From Microbacterium testaceum (GTDB lineage Bacteria; Actinomycetota; Actinomycetes; Actinomycetales; Microbacteriaceae): a stretch of DNA of 64,000 nt. The number at the start of each line of letters is the position of its first letter. Positions within the stretch are counted from its first letter, which is position 1. The notes beneath the pieces are model-generated. The model was not told the origin of the DNA, did no database searches, and saw only the letters and a program-made list of their open reading frames with translations. Position numbers and translations under genes: made by a program. Shown here in pieces: positions 27,380-36,466 of this stretch. Location: positions 48,551 through 112,550 of the forward strand of contig NZ_BJML01000012.1 in NCBI RefSeq assembly GCF_006539145.1. Direction: 5' to 3'.

Positions 27380-28749
27380 CCGGTCCGTACGAGCAGGGTC
27401 TGATCAATATCGCGGAAGGCGGTGTACCGTTCGACATCCCTATCGTGAGCGATCTCGTCGCCAAGTTGGTCGATCTGCGTGACGTCGTCGACGCTGCCGC
27501 TCAGCAACCAGGAATCGAAGGCGAGTCCGCTGACACCGCCACGGCGACGTTCCATGCTGCGCGAACGACGATTGGAGAACAGATCGCCTACCTCGAGGGG
27601 GCTCTGCAGAGTGCGCTCAGGTCGGCCAACGGCGTTCGCGATGAGGCTCGCGAGAAACTCGCGAGCCTCCCTGCAGGCCAGTTGACGCCGGGGCAGGAAT
27701 CGGCCGTCCGGACCGCCGCGGTGGGCACGACGCTCATCTTCGGGCCGATCGCGCTCTTGGCCGGCGAAGGAGCCCTGCAGGCGTTCAATGGCCAGCTCAG
27801 TCAACAACGTGAAGCCCGGGCGAAGCAGTACTTCGAATCCGTCAGCGCAACTCTGCAGGGTTTGAACCCGCCCTCTCCCCCTGGCGCCACATTCCAGAAC
27901 GGGGCGGGCCCGAACGTCTTCGAAAAGAAGGAAACAAGTGCCGGCCAGACCGCTGGCGGGTCATCCTCCGAAATCAGCCGGCCTTCCCTCGGAGGCGGCC
28001 CGTCCGGATTACCGGGTAACTCCCCCACCTACGTTCCCCGCGGATACGACCCGGCAGACCCCGCCAGCACCATGCCTGTGCCAGGGCACCTGATTCCCGA
28101 TCCCGATAGCCCCCGTGGCCCCGGCATCGACCTCGGACAGGTCCCCCCGCACTACACCCCGCCCACGCCCGACGGCTCGATCTCCGGCATCGGCACCCTG
28201 CCCGGACACATCTCCGGCCCCGGCTCCATCGGAGGCTCCTTCCCCGGCGGAATCTCCGGGGGTGGAGCAGGCCTCGGCTCGGGCCTCTCGGCGGGACTGA
28301 TCGCAGGGGGCGGTGGCGCCGCTGCGTTGAGCCGGTTGAGCTCGGGAACGGGCTCGAGTACCGCAGCCGCCGGACGCACGATCAGCGGCAGCGGAGGCCT
28401 CCTGGGCAAGAGCGGGGCCTCGGCCACCGGTGCCGGACTCGGCGGACGCTCGGGCACCGGCTCCCTGGGCGGAGGTGCGACGGGCGGCACCGGCACACCC
28501 GGAACCGGCGCGAACGCCGCCGCGGCCGGAGGCCGCGGAGCCGCAACCCCAACCGGCGCCGGTGGAACGGGCGGCGGCACGGCCGGCGCCGCCGGCAGCC
28601 GCGGCGCCGGCGGCATGGGCTCGGGCTCCCGGTCCGACCGCCGCGACGAGCGACGCGGTCTCGGCGGCCCCATCGCGCCACGCCTCGAGGACGACGAAGA
28701 AACCGCACCGCGTTCCGAGAACGCCGCGGCGGGTTCACGCGACGACTGA
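27376..28749 (+). CDS. PPE-like protein with Gly-rich C-terminus
   Basis: The 457-residue protein has a helical N-terminal half (residues 1-165) with heptad-like helices such as AKLVDLRDVVDAAAQ and TIGEQIAYLEGALQSALRSA. A hydrophobic stretch (TTLIFGPIALLAGEGALQ) follows. Then comes a Pro/Gly-rich region (YVPRGYDPADPAS, DPDSPRGPGIDLGQVPPHY) and a long Gly/Ala/Ser repeat region with a charged end. The layout matches large type VII substrates of the PPE/WXG type, but sequence identity to PPE cannot be asserted. GGAG lies 8 bp before the ATG, which overlaps the protease stop. It is probably secreted or surface-attached and a candidate client of the mycosin. Confidence 0.6.
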   Translation: MTGPYEQGLINIAEGGVPFDIPIVSDLVAKLVDLRDVVDAAAQQPGIEGESADTATATFHAARTTIGEQIAYLEGALQSALRSANGVRDEAREKLASLPAGQLTPGQESAVRTAAVGTTLIFGPIALLAGEGALQAFNGQLSQQREARAKQYFESVSATLQGLNPPSPPGATFQNGAGPNVFEKKETSAGQTAGGSSSEISRPSLGGGPSGLPGNSPTYVPRGYDPADPASTMPVPGHLIPDPDSPRGPGIDLGQVPPHYTPPTPDGSISGIGTLPGHISGPGSIGGSFPGGISGGGAGLGSGLSAGLIAGGGGAAALSRLSSGTGSSTAAAGRTISGSGGLLGKSGASATGAGLGGRSGTGSLGGGATGGTGTPGTGANAAAAGGRGAATPTGAGGTGGGTAGAAGSRGAGGMGSGSRSDRRDERRGLGGPIAPRLEDDEETAPRSENAAAGSRDD

Positions 28750-28778
28750 GGACCGGCATCCGGAGGCCGACGACCTGC

Positions 28779-28784
28779 TAGCGT
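28779..28784 (+). promoter_or_regulatory. -10 box TAGCGT for the thiM riboswitch transcript
   Basis: TAGCGT lies 6-7 bp before the expected 5' end of the TPP riboswitch. Confidence 0.45.
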
Positions 28785-28793
28785 GCCAGGCAG

Positions 28794-28863
28794 TGACACG
28801 GGGTGCCCGCCAGGGCTGAGAACACACCCGTCGAACCTGATCTAGTTCGTACTAGCGAAGGGA
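28794..28863 (+). promoter_or_regulatory. TPP riboswitch upstream of thiM
   Basis: The thi-box parts are GGGTGCCC, GGGCTGAGAACACACCC, GAACCTGATCTAGTTCGTAC and TAGCGAAGGGA. The terminal AAGGGA also serves as the ribosome site of thiM, so thiamine diphosphate should block translation initiation. Confidence 0.95.
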
Positions 28864-28871
28864 TGTCGCGA

Positions 28872-29681
28872 ATGGTCGTTCGCACGTCGTCGTCTCCGTC
28901 CACCCCCACCGAAGCGCTGCGCGCGCTCCGCGAAGCCGCACCGCTGACGCAGTGCATCACCAACGCGGTGGTGACGAACTTCACCGCCAACGCGCTCCTG
29001 GCCCTCGGCGCCTCTCCCGCGATGTGCGACATCCCGGGCGAGGCCGGCATATTCGCCGGTATCGCAGGCGGAGTGCTCGTCAACCTCGGGACCCCCACGC
29101 GCGAGCAGAGGGATGCCGCCCGAGAGGCCGTCACCGCGGGAACGCCCTGGGTCCTCGACCCGGTCGCCGTCGGCGCCCTGCCCGTGCGCACGGCCCTCGC
29201 GCACGAGCTGCTCGACGCGCGCCCGGCGATCATCCGCGGCAACGCCTCCGAAATCCTCGCCCTCGCGGGATCCGGCGCGGGTGGACGCGGCGTCGATGCC
29301 ACCGACTCCGCCGAAGACGCCCTCGACGCAGCACGCTCCCTCACGATCCGCACCGGCGGCACCGTCGCCGTCTCGGGAGAGACCGACCTCATCGTGGATG
29401 CCACCCGCACGGCGCGCGTGAGCGGCGGCAGCGCCCTGCTGACCACGGTCACCGGCGGAGGTTGCGCCCTCGGGGCCGCGATGGCGAGCCTGCTCGCCGT
29501 CACCCCCGCGTTCGACGCGGCTCTCACCGCCAGCGTGATCTGGGCCGTGGCGTCGGAGCGGGCGGCATCCCGAACGAGAGGGCCCGGATCGTTCGCGGTG
29601 GCGTTCCTCGACGAGCTCGCCGCGATCGCGCCCGCCGACCTCGACGAACGCGTCCGCGTCGACACCGAGGTCACGCGATGA
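28872..29681 (+). CDS. thiM: Hydroxyethylthiazole kinase ThiM
   Basis: ThiM phosphorylates the thiazole HET, a salvage step of thiamine synthesis in the cytoplasm. The 269-residue protein has [16 protein letters not shown], then [11 protein letters not shown]. It also has [26 protein letters not shown] and the kinase end motif [13 protein letters not shown] with the catalytic cysteine. I chose the ATG at 28872 because the riboswitch AAGGGA lies 8 bp upstream; the ATG at 28863 overlaps that site. Its stop overlaps thiE by 4 bp. Confidence 0.95.
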   Translation: MVVRTSSSPSTPTEALRALREAAPLTQCITNAVVTNFTANALLALGASPAMCDIPGEAGIFAGIAGGVLVNLGTPTREQRDAAREAVTAGTPWVLDPVAVGALPVRTALAHELLDARPAIIRGNASEILALAGSGAGGRGVDATDSAEDALDAARSLTIRTGGTVAVSGETDLIVDATRTARVSGGSALLTTVTGGGCALGAAMASLLAVTPAFDAALTASVIWAVASERAASRTRGPGSFAVAFLDELAAIAPADLDERVRVDTEVTR

Positions 29682-30355
29682 CCGCCGACCTGTCCCTGCA
29701 CCTCGTCACCGATCACCGTGTGCCGTTCGCGCGCCTGCGCGACATCGTCGACGAGGCCGTCACCGCGGGCGTGAGCGTGGTGCAACTGCGCGACAAGGTC
29801 GCGAGCGGCAGAGAGCTGTTCGCCCGCACCCTCGACCTCGCCGACGTCATCTCGGGACGCTGCACGTTCGTCGTCGACGATCGCCTCGACGTCGTCCTCG
29901 CCGCGCGCGAGCGCCTGGGCCAAAAGCCCGGCACCCGCGGAGCCGGCGCCCGGGTGGACGGCATCCATCTCGGCCAGAGCGACCTCCCCGTCGACGCCGC
30001 GCGCTCCCTGCTCGGCCCCGACGCCCTCATCGGATGGACGGCGAACACCCCGGCGCACCTCGCGACGGCCGAGGCGTTCCTTCGCGGAACCGTCGACTAC
30101 CTCGGCGTCGGCGTCATTCGGGCGACGACGACGAAACCCGATCATCCGCGACCGCTCGGCATCGACGGGTTCGGCGAGCTCGCGGCATCCACTTCCCTCT
30201 CGTGCGTCGCGATCGGGGGGATCGGCCTCGACGACGTCACCGCCCTCCGCCGCTCGGGCGCTGCGGGCGTCGCGGTGGTCTCCCTGCTGAGCGAGGACGA
30301 CCACCCGGGCGGAGTCGTCCGGGATCTCCGCGCCGCGTGGGAGGAAGGAGCGTGA
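29678..30355 (+). CDS. thiE: Thiamine phosphate synthase ThiE
   Basis: ThiE joins HMP-PP and HET-P to thiamine phosphate. The 225-residue TIM-barrel protein has LHLVTDH, VQLRDK for pyrophosphate binding, [27 protein letters not shown] with TTTK, and the phosphate loop [10 protein letters not shown]. Loop [10 protein letters not shown] is slightly longer than usual. It is translationally coupled on both sides (ATGA with thiM, GTGA with thiD). Confidence 0.95.
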   Translation: MTADLSLHLVTDHRVPFARLRDIVDEAVTAGVSVVQLRDKVASGRELFARTLDLADVISGRCTFVVDDRLDVVLAARERLGQKPGTRGAGARVDGIHLGQSDLPVDAARSLLGPDALIGWTANTPAHLATAEAFLRGTVDYLGVGVIRATTTKPDHPRPLGIDGFGELAASTSLSCVAIGGIGLDDVTALRRSGAAGVAVVSLLSEDDHPGGVVRDLRAAWEEGA

Positions 30356-31788
30356 TCCCCCGCGTCCTGAGCATCGCGGGCACCGACCCGACCGGCGGGG
30401 CGGGTATCCAGGCCGACCTCAAATCCATCGCCGCGTTCGGCGGCTACGGCATGGCCGCGGTCACCGCGCTGGTCGCCCAGAACACCCTCGGAGTCCGCTC
30501 CGTCCATGTGCCACCGACGGCGTTCCTCGACGAACAGCTCCGCGCGGTCAGCGACGACGTCGAGATCGACGCGGTGAAGATCGGCATGCTCGGCTCGACC
30601 GACGTCATCGCCACCGTCGACCGCTGGCTCACCTCGACGCGACCGGCGATCGTCGTCCTCGACCCGGTCATGGTGGCCACGAGCGGAGACCGGCTGCTCG
30701 AGGCCGACGCCGAAGACGCGGTGCGCGCACTGTGCCGACGCGCCGACCTCGTCACTCCCAACCTGCCCGAGCTCGCGGTGCTGGTGCGCGAACCCGTCGC
30801 AACGACCTGGGGGGTCGCGGTCGCCCAGGCCCAGCAGCTCGCCGCCTCGGCGGACACCGTGGTGCTCCTCAAGGGCGGACACCTCGACGGCCGACAATGC
30901 CCGGATGCCATCGTCGACTCTTCCGGTGTCCACGAGGTTCCGGGCCGCCGCGTCGACACCCCGCACACCCACGGCACCGGTTGCTCGCTGTCGTCGGCCA
31001 TGGCGACCCTCGCCGCCCACGGCCTGCCCTGGACCGACGCGCTCATCCGCGCGAAGCGCTGGCTCACCGGCGCCCTCGAACACGCCGAGGCGCTGCACGT
31101 CGGCCGGGGCAACGGCCCGATCGACCATCTGCACGAGCTGCGCCCCCACCTCGACCTCGACCGATCCTGGAGCAGCGCACGGTGGGATGCCGCCGCCGCC
31201 ACCCGCGCCGATGTCGACGCCTGCGCGTTCGTGCGCGGTCTGGCATCCGGGGATCTCGACCGCGACGCCTTCGCCTGGTACCTCGGGCAGGACCTGCTCT
31301 ACCTGCGCGAATACGCACGGGTGCTCGCGCGCGCGGCGGCCCTCGCTCCCACGGTCGAGGAGCAGCGGTTCTGGGCGACGGCCTCGGTGTCGTGCCTGGT
31401 CGAGGAGGCGGCGCTGCACCAGTCGCACGTCGATCCGGCCGGGCTCGAGGCAGCCCCGGCGACCTGGGCCTACACCGATCACCTGCACGCGGCAGCGGCC
31501 GCTGGGTCGTACGCGGTGCTGGTGGCCGCGATCCTGCCCTGCTTCGTCCTGTACATCGACATCGGCGTGCGCTGGCGGGGCACCTTCGACGCCGACCATC
31601 CCTACGCCGATTGGCTCACGGCCTACGGCGACGAGACGTTCGCCGCGTCATCCGCCGAGGCCGCGCGCATCGCGGATGCCGCCGCACGATCGGCATCCGT
31701 TCCCCTCCGGCACGAGATGGCGACGGCGTACGACCGATCCATGGCGCTCGAGCTGGCGTTCTTCGAAGCGCCCCTGAAACGCAGGTGA
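30352..31788 (+). CDS. thiD: ThiD-TenA fusion: HMP(-P) kinase and aminopyrimidine hydrolase
   Basis: The 478-residue protein joins two enzymes. Residues ~1-255 are ThiD, which phosphorylates HMP twice: IAGTDPTGGAGIQADLK, VLDPVMVATSG, LLKGGHL, and Cys211 in HGTGCSLSS. Residues ~265-478 are TenA/thiaminase II, with YLGQDLLYLREY, the glutamate pair near SCLVEEAALHQSH, and Cys397 in LPCFVLY. TenA releases HMP from degraded thiamine. The fusion links pyrimidine salvage to its phosphorylation, and with YkoEDC completes a salvage route. GTG overlaps the thiE stop. GGAAGGAG provides a strong ribosome site. Confidence 0.95.
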   Translation: MIPRVLSIAGTDPTGGAGIQADLKSIAAFGGYGMAAVTALVAQNTLGVRSVHVPPTAFLDEQLRAVSDDVEIDAVKIGMLGSTDVIATVDRWLTSTRPAIVVLDPVMVATSGDRLLEADAEDAVRALCRRADLVTPNLPELAVLVREPVATTWGVAVAQAQQLAASADTVVLLKGGHLDGRQCPDAIVDSSGVHEVPGRRVDTPHTHGTGCSLSSAMATLAAHGLPWTDALIRAKRWLTGALEHAEALHVGRGNGPIDHLHELRPHLDLDRSWSSARWDAAAATRADVDACAFVRGLASGDLDRDAFAWYLGQDLLYLREYARVLARAAALAPTVEEQRFWATASVSCLVEEAALHQSHVDPAGLEAAPATWAYTDHLHAAAAAGSYAVLVAAILPCFVLYIDIGVRWRGTFDADHPYADWLTAYGDETFAASSAEAARIADAAARSASVPLRHEMATAYDRSMALELAFFEAPLKRR

Positions 31789-31830
31789 GGTGCCGGGGAC
31801 CCTGCTCGCGAGAGGGGTCCCCGACACCTC
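31787..31830 (+). terminator. Terminator of the thi operon
   Basis: GAGGTGCCGGGGACCC pairs with GGGTCCCCGACACCTC across a 12-nt loop with a single mismatch. The stem starts within the thiD/tenA stop codon. Confidence 0.8.
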
Positions 31831-31851
31831 GGAAGACGATGGGCGGAGGAC

Positions 31852-32034
31852 TCAGCCGCTCTTGCGGCGGAACTCCCGCTTGGTGACCGCTCCGTGCGTG
31901 CCCTGCACGGCGGAGTGGCCGTCGAGGTGCGCCTGCCCCGAACGCTGCTGGCCGTTCTTCTTCTCCAACGCTTCCTTGAATTTGCGCTTCATGTCGTCGG
32001 ATGCCGCGGCACCCGAGGTCTCGTCGGTACTCAT
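31852..32034 (-). CDS. DUF5302 small protein
   Basis: This 60-residue actinobacterial protein has the family pattern DDMKRKFKEALEKKNGQQ, then GQAHLDGHSAV, HGTHG and the end REFRRKSG. It is very basic, without signal peptide or membrane segment. Function is unknown; the compact basic form suggests nucleic-acid or ribosome contact, which is only inference. It is widespread and usually a single-gene unit, as here, converging on the thi operon. Confidence 0.85.
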   Translation of the reverse strand: MSTDETSGAAASDDMKRKFKEALEKKNGQQRSGQAHLDGHSAVQGTHGAVTKREFRRKSG

Positions 32035-32072
32035 GCCTCCACCCTAGGGAGGTGACGGTGACATGTCGCGGG

Positions 32073-33008
32073 TCAGACGTGCCTGACGCGCTGCTGCAGG
32101 CGGGTGCGGATGTCGAACAACTCGGTACCGCCCACCTCGCGGCCCCCGGTGATCCCGCGGCGCAACAACGTCGTGAGTGCGCTGCGCGTGACCAGCGCCA
32201 CGGGCGTTCCGCGCACCTTCCCGAGCTCGGTGATCGCGTCGAGCACCGCGTCGTCGGGCAGGACGACCATCGCGCCGCTGAAGCGGACTCCGGCCGCCCG
32301 AGCGATCACGCGAGCGCGCGACACGACCTCGGTCACGGGCGAGCCGATCACATTCGGACCGGTGATCTCGCCGCGACGCACCCCCACCGGTCCGCCGAAG
32401 TCCTCGCTCAACAGGGCGTAGAGACCGCTGGGCCCGAGCACGAGATGGTCGAGCTTCTGCTCCGGGTCGCGCCCGTCTCGATCGGCGAACACGTCGTGCC
32501 ACACCGTGTAGCCCATGCCCAGCTCCGAGACGAGACGCGCGGTCTCCTCCTCGGCGAGCGCGTCGGCGAGGATGTGCCGGATCTCGGGCGGAGCCGAGCG
32601 CACGAGTGCCGGATCGTAGGGATCGGGGATCTCGACGCCGCGCCCCACCCACTCGCGGATGAGTCCGAGGTACCGCTCACGACGCCACCCGCCCGGCTGA
32701 CCGTGGGAGCGTGCGCGCGGACGCGTATCGGTCGGACGGGCGGGAGTGGATGCCGACACCCCGCCGCCCCATTCCCCGGGCGCCGTCCCGCGGCCCCGGT
32801 CGTAGGCGCTGCGCGCCTCGGGCGTTCCCACGAGTTCCCACGCGCGCTGCACCTGGACGAACAACGCGGCGTCGCCTCCGGTGTCGGGGTGCGTCTCGCG
32901 CAGACGCACGCGATACGCGCGGCGCAGACCATCGTCGTCGATGTCGGCCGCGACACGGAGCACCTCGTATGCCGAGGACGACATGGGACTGTCGAACACG
33001 TACGTCAT
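32073..33008 (-). CDS. J-domain protein with NERD-like region
   Basis: The 311-residue protein begins with a DnaJ J-domain (residues ~12-70, YEVLRVAADIDDDGLRRAYR) with the essential HPD in RETHPDTGG. A Pro/Arg-rich linker follows, then a C-terminal part with LDHLVLGPSGLYALLSEDFGG, which resembles the core of nuclease-related (NERD) domains. J-domains activate Hsp70 ATPases; the C-terminal part may bind nucleic acid. It is not DnaJ proper, as it lacks the Gly/Phe region and the zinc centre. A start at 32984 is possible. It is a single-gene unit. Confidence 0.75.
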   Translation of the reverse strand: MTYVFDSPMSSSAYEVLRVAADIDDDGLRRAYRVRLRETHPDTGGDAALFVQVQRAWELVGTPEARSAYDRGRGTAPGEWGGGVSASTPARPTDTRPRARSHGQPGGWRRERYLGLIREWVGRGVEIPDPYDPALVRSAPPEIRHILADALAEEETARLVSELGMGYTVWHDVFADRDGRDPEQKLDHLVLGPSGLYALLSEDFGGPVGVRRGEITGPNVIGSPVTEVVSRARVIARAAGVRFSGAMVVLPDDAVLDAITELGKVRGTPVALVTRSALTTLLRRGITGGREVGGTELFDIRTRLQQRVRHV

Positions 33009-33090
33009 CCGTTCTGCCGCGCGGATGCGGCGCCACTCAGGCTAACTCGGCTCAGCTGTGCAGGATCCGGACGTCGAGTTCACGCCCGCC

Positions 33091-34179
33091 TCACCACAGC
33101 GCGGGCTCGGGCGCGTAGGCGAAGGCCTCGGCGACACGCTCGGCGGGCAGCTCGTCCAGTCGCGCAGGAGACCACGACGGAGAGCGGTCCTTGTCGACGA
33201 CCTGCGCGCGGATTCCCTCGACGAGGTCGGGCTGCGTGAACGCGAACCACATGACCAGGCCGTACTCCTGCGCGAGCGCCGCCCGCAGCGAGGGCAGCTC
33301 GCGCGCCCGGCGGACCGCTTCCAGCGTGAGCGCGACCGCGGTGGGCGCCGACGACGACAGCAGCTCGGCCGTCTCGCGCGCCTCGGCCTCGGGACGTCGA
33401 CGCAGGCGATCCAGGATGCCGAAAACGTCGTCGGCCGCGAAGGCGTCGTCGACCCATTCCCGGGCGTCCTCGAGTCGCGAACGCTCCGTGGTCTCATCGA
33501 AGAGCAGCACCAGCTCGGTGGGGCTGGAGGGGTCGGCGCGGTTCTCGAGGGCTTCGTAGAGCGCCTCGAGGTGCGCGCTCGGCACCAGGTGGTCGGCGAA
33601 GCCGGCGTACACCGCGTCAGCGGCATCCATCGTTCCTCCGGTGAGTGCGAGATATTCGCCGAGACGGCCAGGGGCGCGACCCAGCAGCCACGATCCGCCC
33701 ACGTCGGGGGTGAATCCGATGCGGGTCTCGGGCATGGCGAGCTTCGACCGCTCTGTGACGATGCGGATGGCCGCGTGCCCGGCCAGGCCTATGCCGCCGC
33801 CCATACACACACCGTCGGCGATTGCGACCACGGGTTTGCGCGAGATCGCGATGCGATGGTCGAGCGCGTACTCCTCGCGGAAGAAGGCGTGCACGTCGTC
33901 GGTGCGGCCGCCCGTCACCATCTCGTGGAGCGCGCGCACGTCGCCGCCGGCGCAGAAACCGCGCTCACCGGCGCCGTCGAGAAGGATGACGTCGACATCG
34001 GTGTCGTGCTCCCAGCGGTCGAGCGCGAGGTTCAGCGTGCGGATCATCTCGAGGTCGAGGGCGTTGATGGCATTCGGTCGGTTCAGCGTCAGATGGCCGA
34101 GGCCACCGCGCCCCCCGACCAGGACGCTGTCGGCGACGGTGTCGCCCGCGCTGACGTCTTCGGATCGCTGTGCGTGCAC
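33091..34179 (-). CDS. 3-hydroxyisobutyryl-CoA hydrolase (crotonase family)
   Basis: The 362-residue protein is longer than ordinary enoyl-CoA hydratases and fits HIBCH, the valine-degradation enzyme that releases 3-hydroxyisobutyrate. It has LNRPNAINAL, FCAGGDVRALHE and ADGVCMGGGIGLAGHA. PETRIGFTPDVGGSW carries the catalytic Glu and Asp, and the C-terminal hydrolase extension has FAFTQPDLVEGIRAQVVDKD. The GTG start fits a leaderless mRNA, with TAACGT 6 bp upstream. It is divergent from the ABC exporter genes. Confidence 0.88.
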   Translation of the reverse strand: MHAQRSEDVSAGDTVADSVLVGGRGGLGHLTLNRPNAINALDLEMIRTLNLALDRWEHDTDVDVILLDGAGERGFCAGGDVRALHEMVTGGRTDDVHAFFREEYALDHRIAISRKPVVAIADGVCMGGGIGLAGHAAIRIVTERSKLAMPETRIGFTPDVGGSWLLGRAPGRLGEYLALTGGTMDAADAVYAGFADHLVPSAHLEALYEALENRADPSSPTELVLLFDETTERSRLEDAREWVDDAFAADDVFGILDRLRRRPEAEARETAELLSSSAPTAVALTLEAVRRARELPSLRAALAQEYGLVMWFAFTQPDLVEGIRAQVVDKDRSPSWSPARLDELPAERVAEAFAYAPEPALW

Positions 34180-34185
34180 GGTGCC

Positions 34186-34191
34186 ACGTTA
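34186..34191 (-). promoter_or_regulatory. -10 box TAACGT for leaderless hydrolase gene
   Basis: TAACGT is followed by 6 bp and the GTG start on the minus strand. Confidence 0.5.
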
Positions 34192-34288
34192 CACAGCCCG
34201 TCCACCGTGCCATCGGCTGTGGATAACTGTGTTTTCGCCCCCGGATCGGGGAAGATGGAAAGAACGCTCGCAGAACGAAAGGTGCCGT

Positions 34289-35575
34289 ATGCCCGACGGA
34301 CAGGTGCTGGAGCTCGCCGGGCTCACCAAACGCTTCGGCTCGGTCTCCGCCGTCGACGATCTCTCCGCCCGCATCGAACCCGGGCAGGTCACCGGCTTCC
34401 TCGGTCCCAACGGCGCCGGGAAGACCACCTCACTGCGCATGCTCCTGGGGCTGGTGCGCCCCACCTCGGGCACGGCGACGATCGGCGGCAAGAACTTCAG
34501 CGAGCTGTCGTCGCCGCTCCAGACGGTCGGAGCCGCTCTCGAGGCCTCCAGTTTCCACCCGGGCCGTTCCGCGGCGAACCACCTCAAGGTGTACGCCCGC
34601 GCCGCGGGCCTGCCGACCTCGCGCATCGACGAGGTGCTGGGCCTCGTGGGGCTCGCCGACGTCGCAGGCCGACGGGTCGGCGGCTTCTCGCTCGGCATGC
34701 GCCAGCGCCTCGGACTCGCCACGGCGCTCCTCGGCGACCCCGGGGTCGTGGTGCTCGACGAGCCGTCCAACGGTCTCGACCCCGAAGGCATCCGATGGAT
34801 GCGCTCGCTGCTGCGCCACCTCGCGGAAGAGGGCCGCACGGTCCTCATCTCCTCGCACCTGCTGGCCGAGGTACAGCAGACGGTCGACGCGCTGCTGATC
34901 ATCTCGCGCGGCCGCCTGGTGTTCCAGGGCGGTATCGAGGACCTCGCCGACCCCGATGAGTTCGCCACCGTCGTCGACTCCCCCGACCGCGCGGCCCTGT
35001 CGCGCGTGCTCGATGAGCGCGGCATCGACTACCAGCTGCTGCGCAACGGCTTCACGATCCGCCACCACGACCCGGTCGAGATCGGCGGACTGGCCGCGGG
35101 CGCGGGGATCGCCCTGTCGAACCTGCAGAGCAAGGGGGCGAGCCTCGAAGACATCTTCCTCGAGCTCGTCAGCGGCGTGCGCGTCCACGAGAGCGCGGGC
35201 GCGGTTCCTGCGGTCGAACCGGTACCGGATGCCGAGCCCCCGACGCCCCTGACGGGACTCGACGCTTTCCCGGCACCGACCGGTGAGCCCGCGCCGGCCG
35301 TGAGCCACGACGCGCTCTCTGCGGAAGCGCCGACCGCCCACGACGACACCCGTCCTTCGACCGCCCTCGTCGCGGTCCTGACCCCTCCGCGCACGTTGCG
35401 CACCGAGGCCGAGGCGCCCGAGGCGGGTCCACGCCCGTCGTACGCCGTCGCCTCGACCGGTGTGATCGACATCGTCGCGATCGCCGGGTCCGACGGCCAG
35501 GCCGCGGGCCCGCCCGCTAGTCAACCCGACGGACAGCCCGCCGAACAGCCCGCCGCTCAGGAGGTGCAGCGATGA
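34289..35575 (+). CDS. ABC exporter ATP-binding protein with long C-terminal tail
   Basis: The 428-residue protein has an ABC ATPase of the drug/bacteriocin exporter type: Walker A GPNGAGKTT, signature FSLGMRQR, Walker B VVVLDEPSNGLDPEG and switch His in LISSHLL. Residues ~225-300 form the usual accessory part, and the last ~130 residues are Pro/Ala-rich and disordered, which is unusual. It pairs with the permease that starts at its stop codon (ATGA). GAAAGG stands 6 bp before the ATG. Substrate is unknown; this family moves lantibiotics, antibiotics or lipids. Confidence 0.9.
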   Translation: MPDGQVLELAGLTKRFGSVSAVDDLSARIEPGQVTGFLGPNGAGKTTSLRMLLGLVRPTSGTATIGGKNFSELSSPLQTVGAALEASSFHPGRSAANHLKVYARAAGLPTSRIDEVLGLVGLADVAGRRVGGFSLGMRQRLGLATALLGDPGVVVLDEPSNGLDPEGIRWMRSLLRHLAEEGRTVLISSHLLAEVQQTVDALLIISRGRLVFQGGIEDLADPDEFATVVDSPDRAALSRVLDERGIDYQLLRNGFTIRHHDPVEIGGLAAGAGIALSNLQSKGASLEDIFLELVSGVRVHESAGAVPAVEPVPDAEPPTPLTGLDAFPAPTGEPAPAVSHDALSAEAPTAHDDTRPSTALVAVLTPPRTLRTEAEAPEAGPRPSYAVASTGVIDIVAIAGSDGQAAGPPASQPDGQPAEQPAAQEVQR

Positions 35576-36390
35576 GCCTCGTCGCCGCCACACGCTCGGA
35601 GTACACCAAGCAGTTCAGCACCGCCGGTTGGTGGGTGCTCGCGATCGTGCTCGTCGCCTACGTCGGGTTCACCGCCGCGGCCCTCGCCTTCGTGTTCGGC
35701 GGGCTCGCCTCGGGCGAGCTCACGGGGGCGAACGGTCCCGCGATGTCGAGCGCCGGCGTTCCGCCTCTCGTCTACAGCTCGGCCACCGCGGTGGGCTACG
35801 TCTTCCCGCTGCTCATCGGAACGCTCATGGTCACGACCGAGTTCCGCCACAAGACGCTGACCCCGACGTTCCTGTCGACCCCGCGCCGCGGCGTCGTCCT
35901 CGTCGGCAAGTTCGTCGTCGGCATCGTGGTCGGGCTGCTCTACGGCATCCTGGGTTCGATCGCCGCGGTCGCCGCCGGCGCGGGCGTGCTGAGCATCTTC
36001 GGTATCGACGCCGAGCTCGGCTCCTCCGACACGTGGGTGCTGATCGGGCGCATGCTGCTGGCGTTCGCGCTCTGGGCCCTGGTCGGCATCGGCGTGGGCA
36101 CGGTCGTGCGCAATCAGGTCGCCGCGATCGTCATCGTGCTGGCCGTGACCCTGTTCATCGAGCCGATCGTTCGTACCGTCGGCGGGCTCGTCGAGGGCTT
36201 CGGCGATGTGGTCAAGTGGTTCCCGAGCGCCGCGAGCGACGCCCTGGTGGGGCAGACGATCTTCGGCACCATGGGCACGGGCAGCAACAGCGCACTCGAG
36301 TGGTGGGCCGGGGGGCTCGTGCTGCTGGGGTACGCGGTCGTGTTCCTCCTCATCGGCCTCGTCACCACCTGGCGCCGCGACATCGACTGA
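35572..36390 (+). CDS. ABC-2 type permease
   Basis: The 272-residue membrane protein has six helices and the ABC-2 pattern. An N-terminal amphipathic start (ATRSEYTKQFST) is followed by a helix, then TTEFRHKTLTPTFLSTPRR on the cytoplasmic side, and four further helices. It forms the membrane channel for the ATPase encoded just upstream, to which it is coupled by ATGA. The TTEFRHKT motif is typical of bacteriocin-resistance type exporters. Substrate unknown. Confidence 0.9.
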   Translation: MSLVAATRSEYTKQFSTAGWWVLAIVLVAYVGFTAAALAFVFGGLASGELTGANGPAMSSAGVPPLVYSSATAVGYVFPLLIGTLMVTTEFRHKTLTPTFLSTPRRGVVLVGKFVVGIVVGLLYGILGSIAAVAAGAGVLSIFGIDAELGSSDTWVLIGRMLLAFALWALVGIGVGTVVRNQVAAIVIVLAVTLFIEPIVRTVGGLVEGFGDVVKWFPSAASDALVGQTIFGTMGTGSNSALEWWAGGLVLLGYAVVFLLIGLVTTWRRDID

Positions 36391-36466
36391 GCGGGGCGCA
36401 CCCGCGACGAGTGCGCTCATCGTCCCCGCATTTGGCCGGCTGCTCCGGGGTCGGTGAGAATCAACC

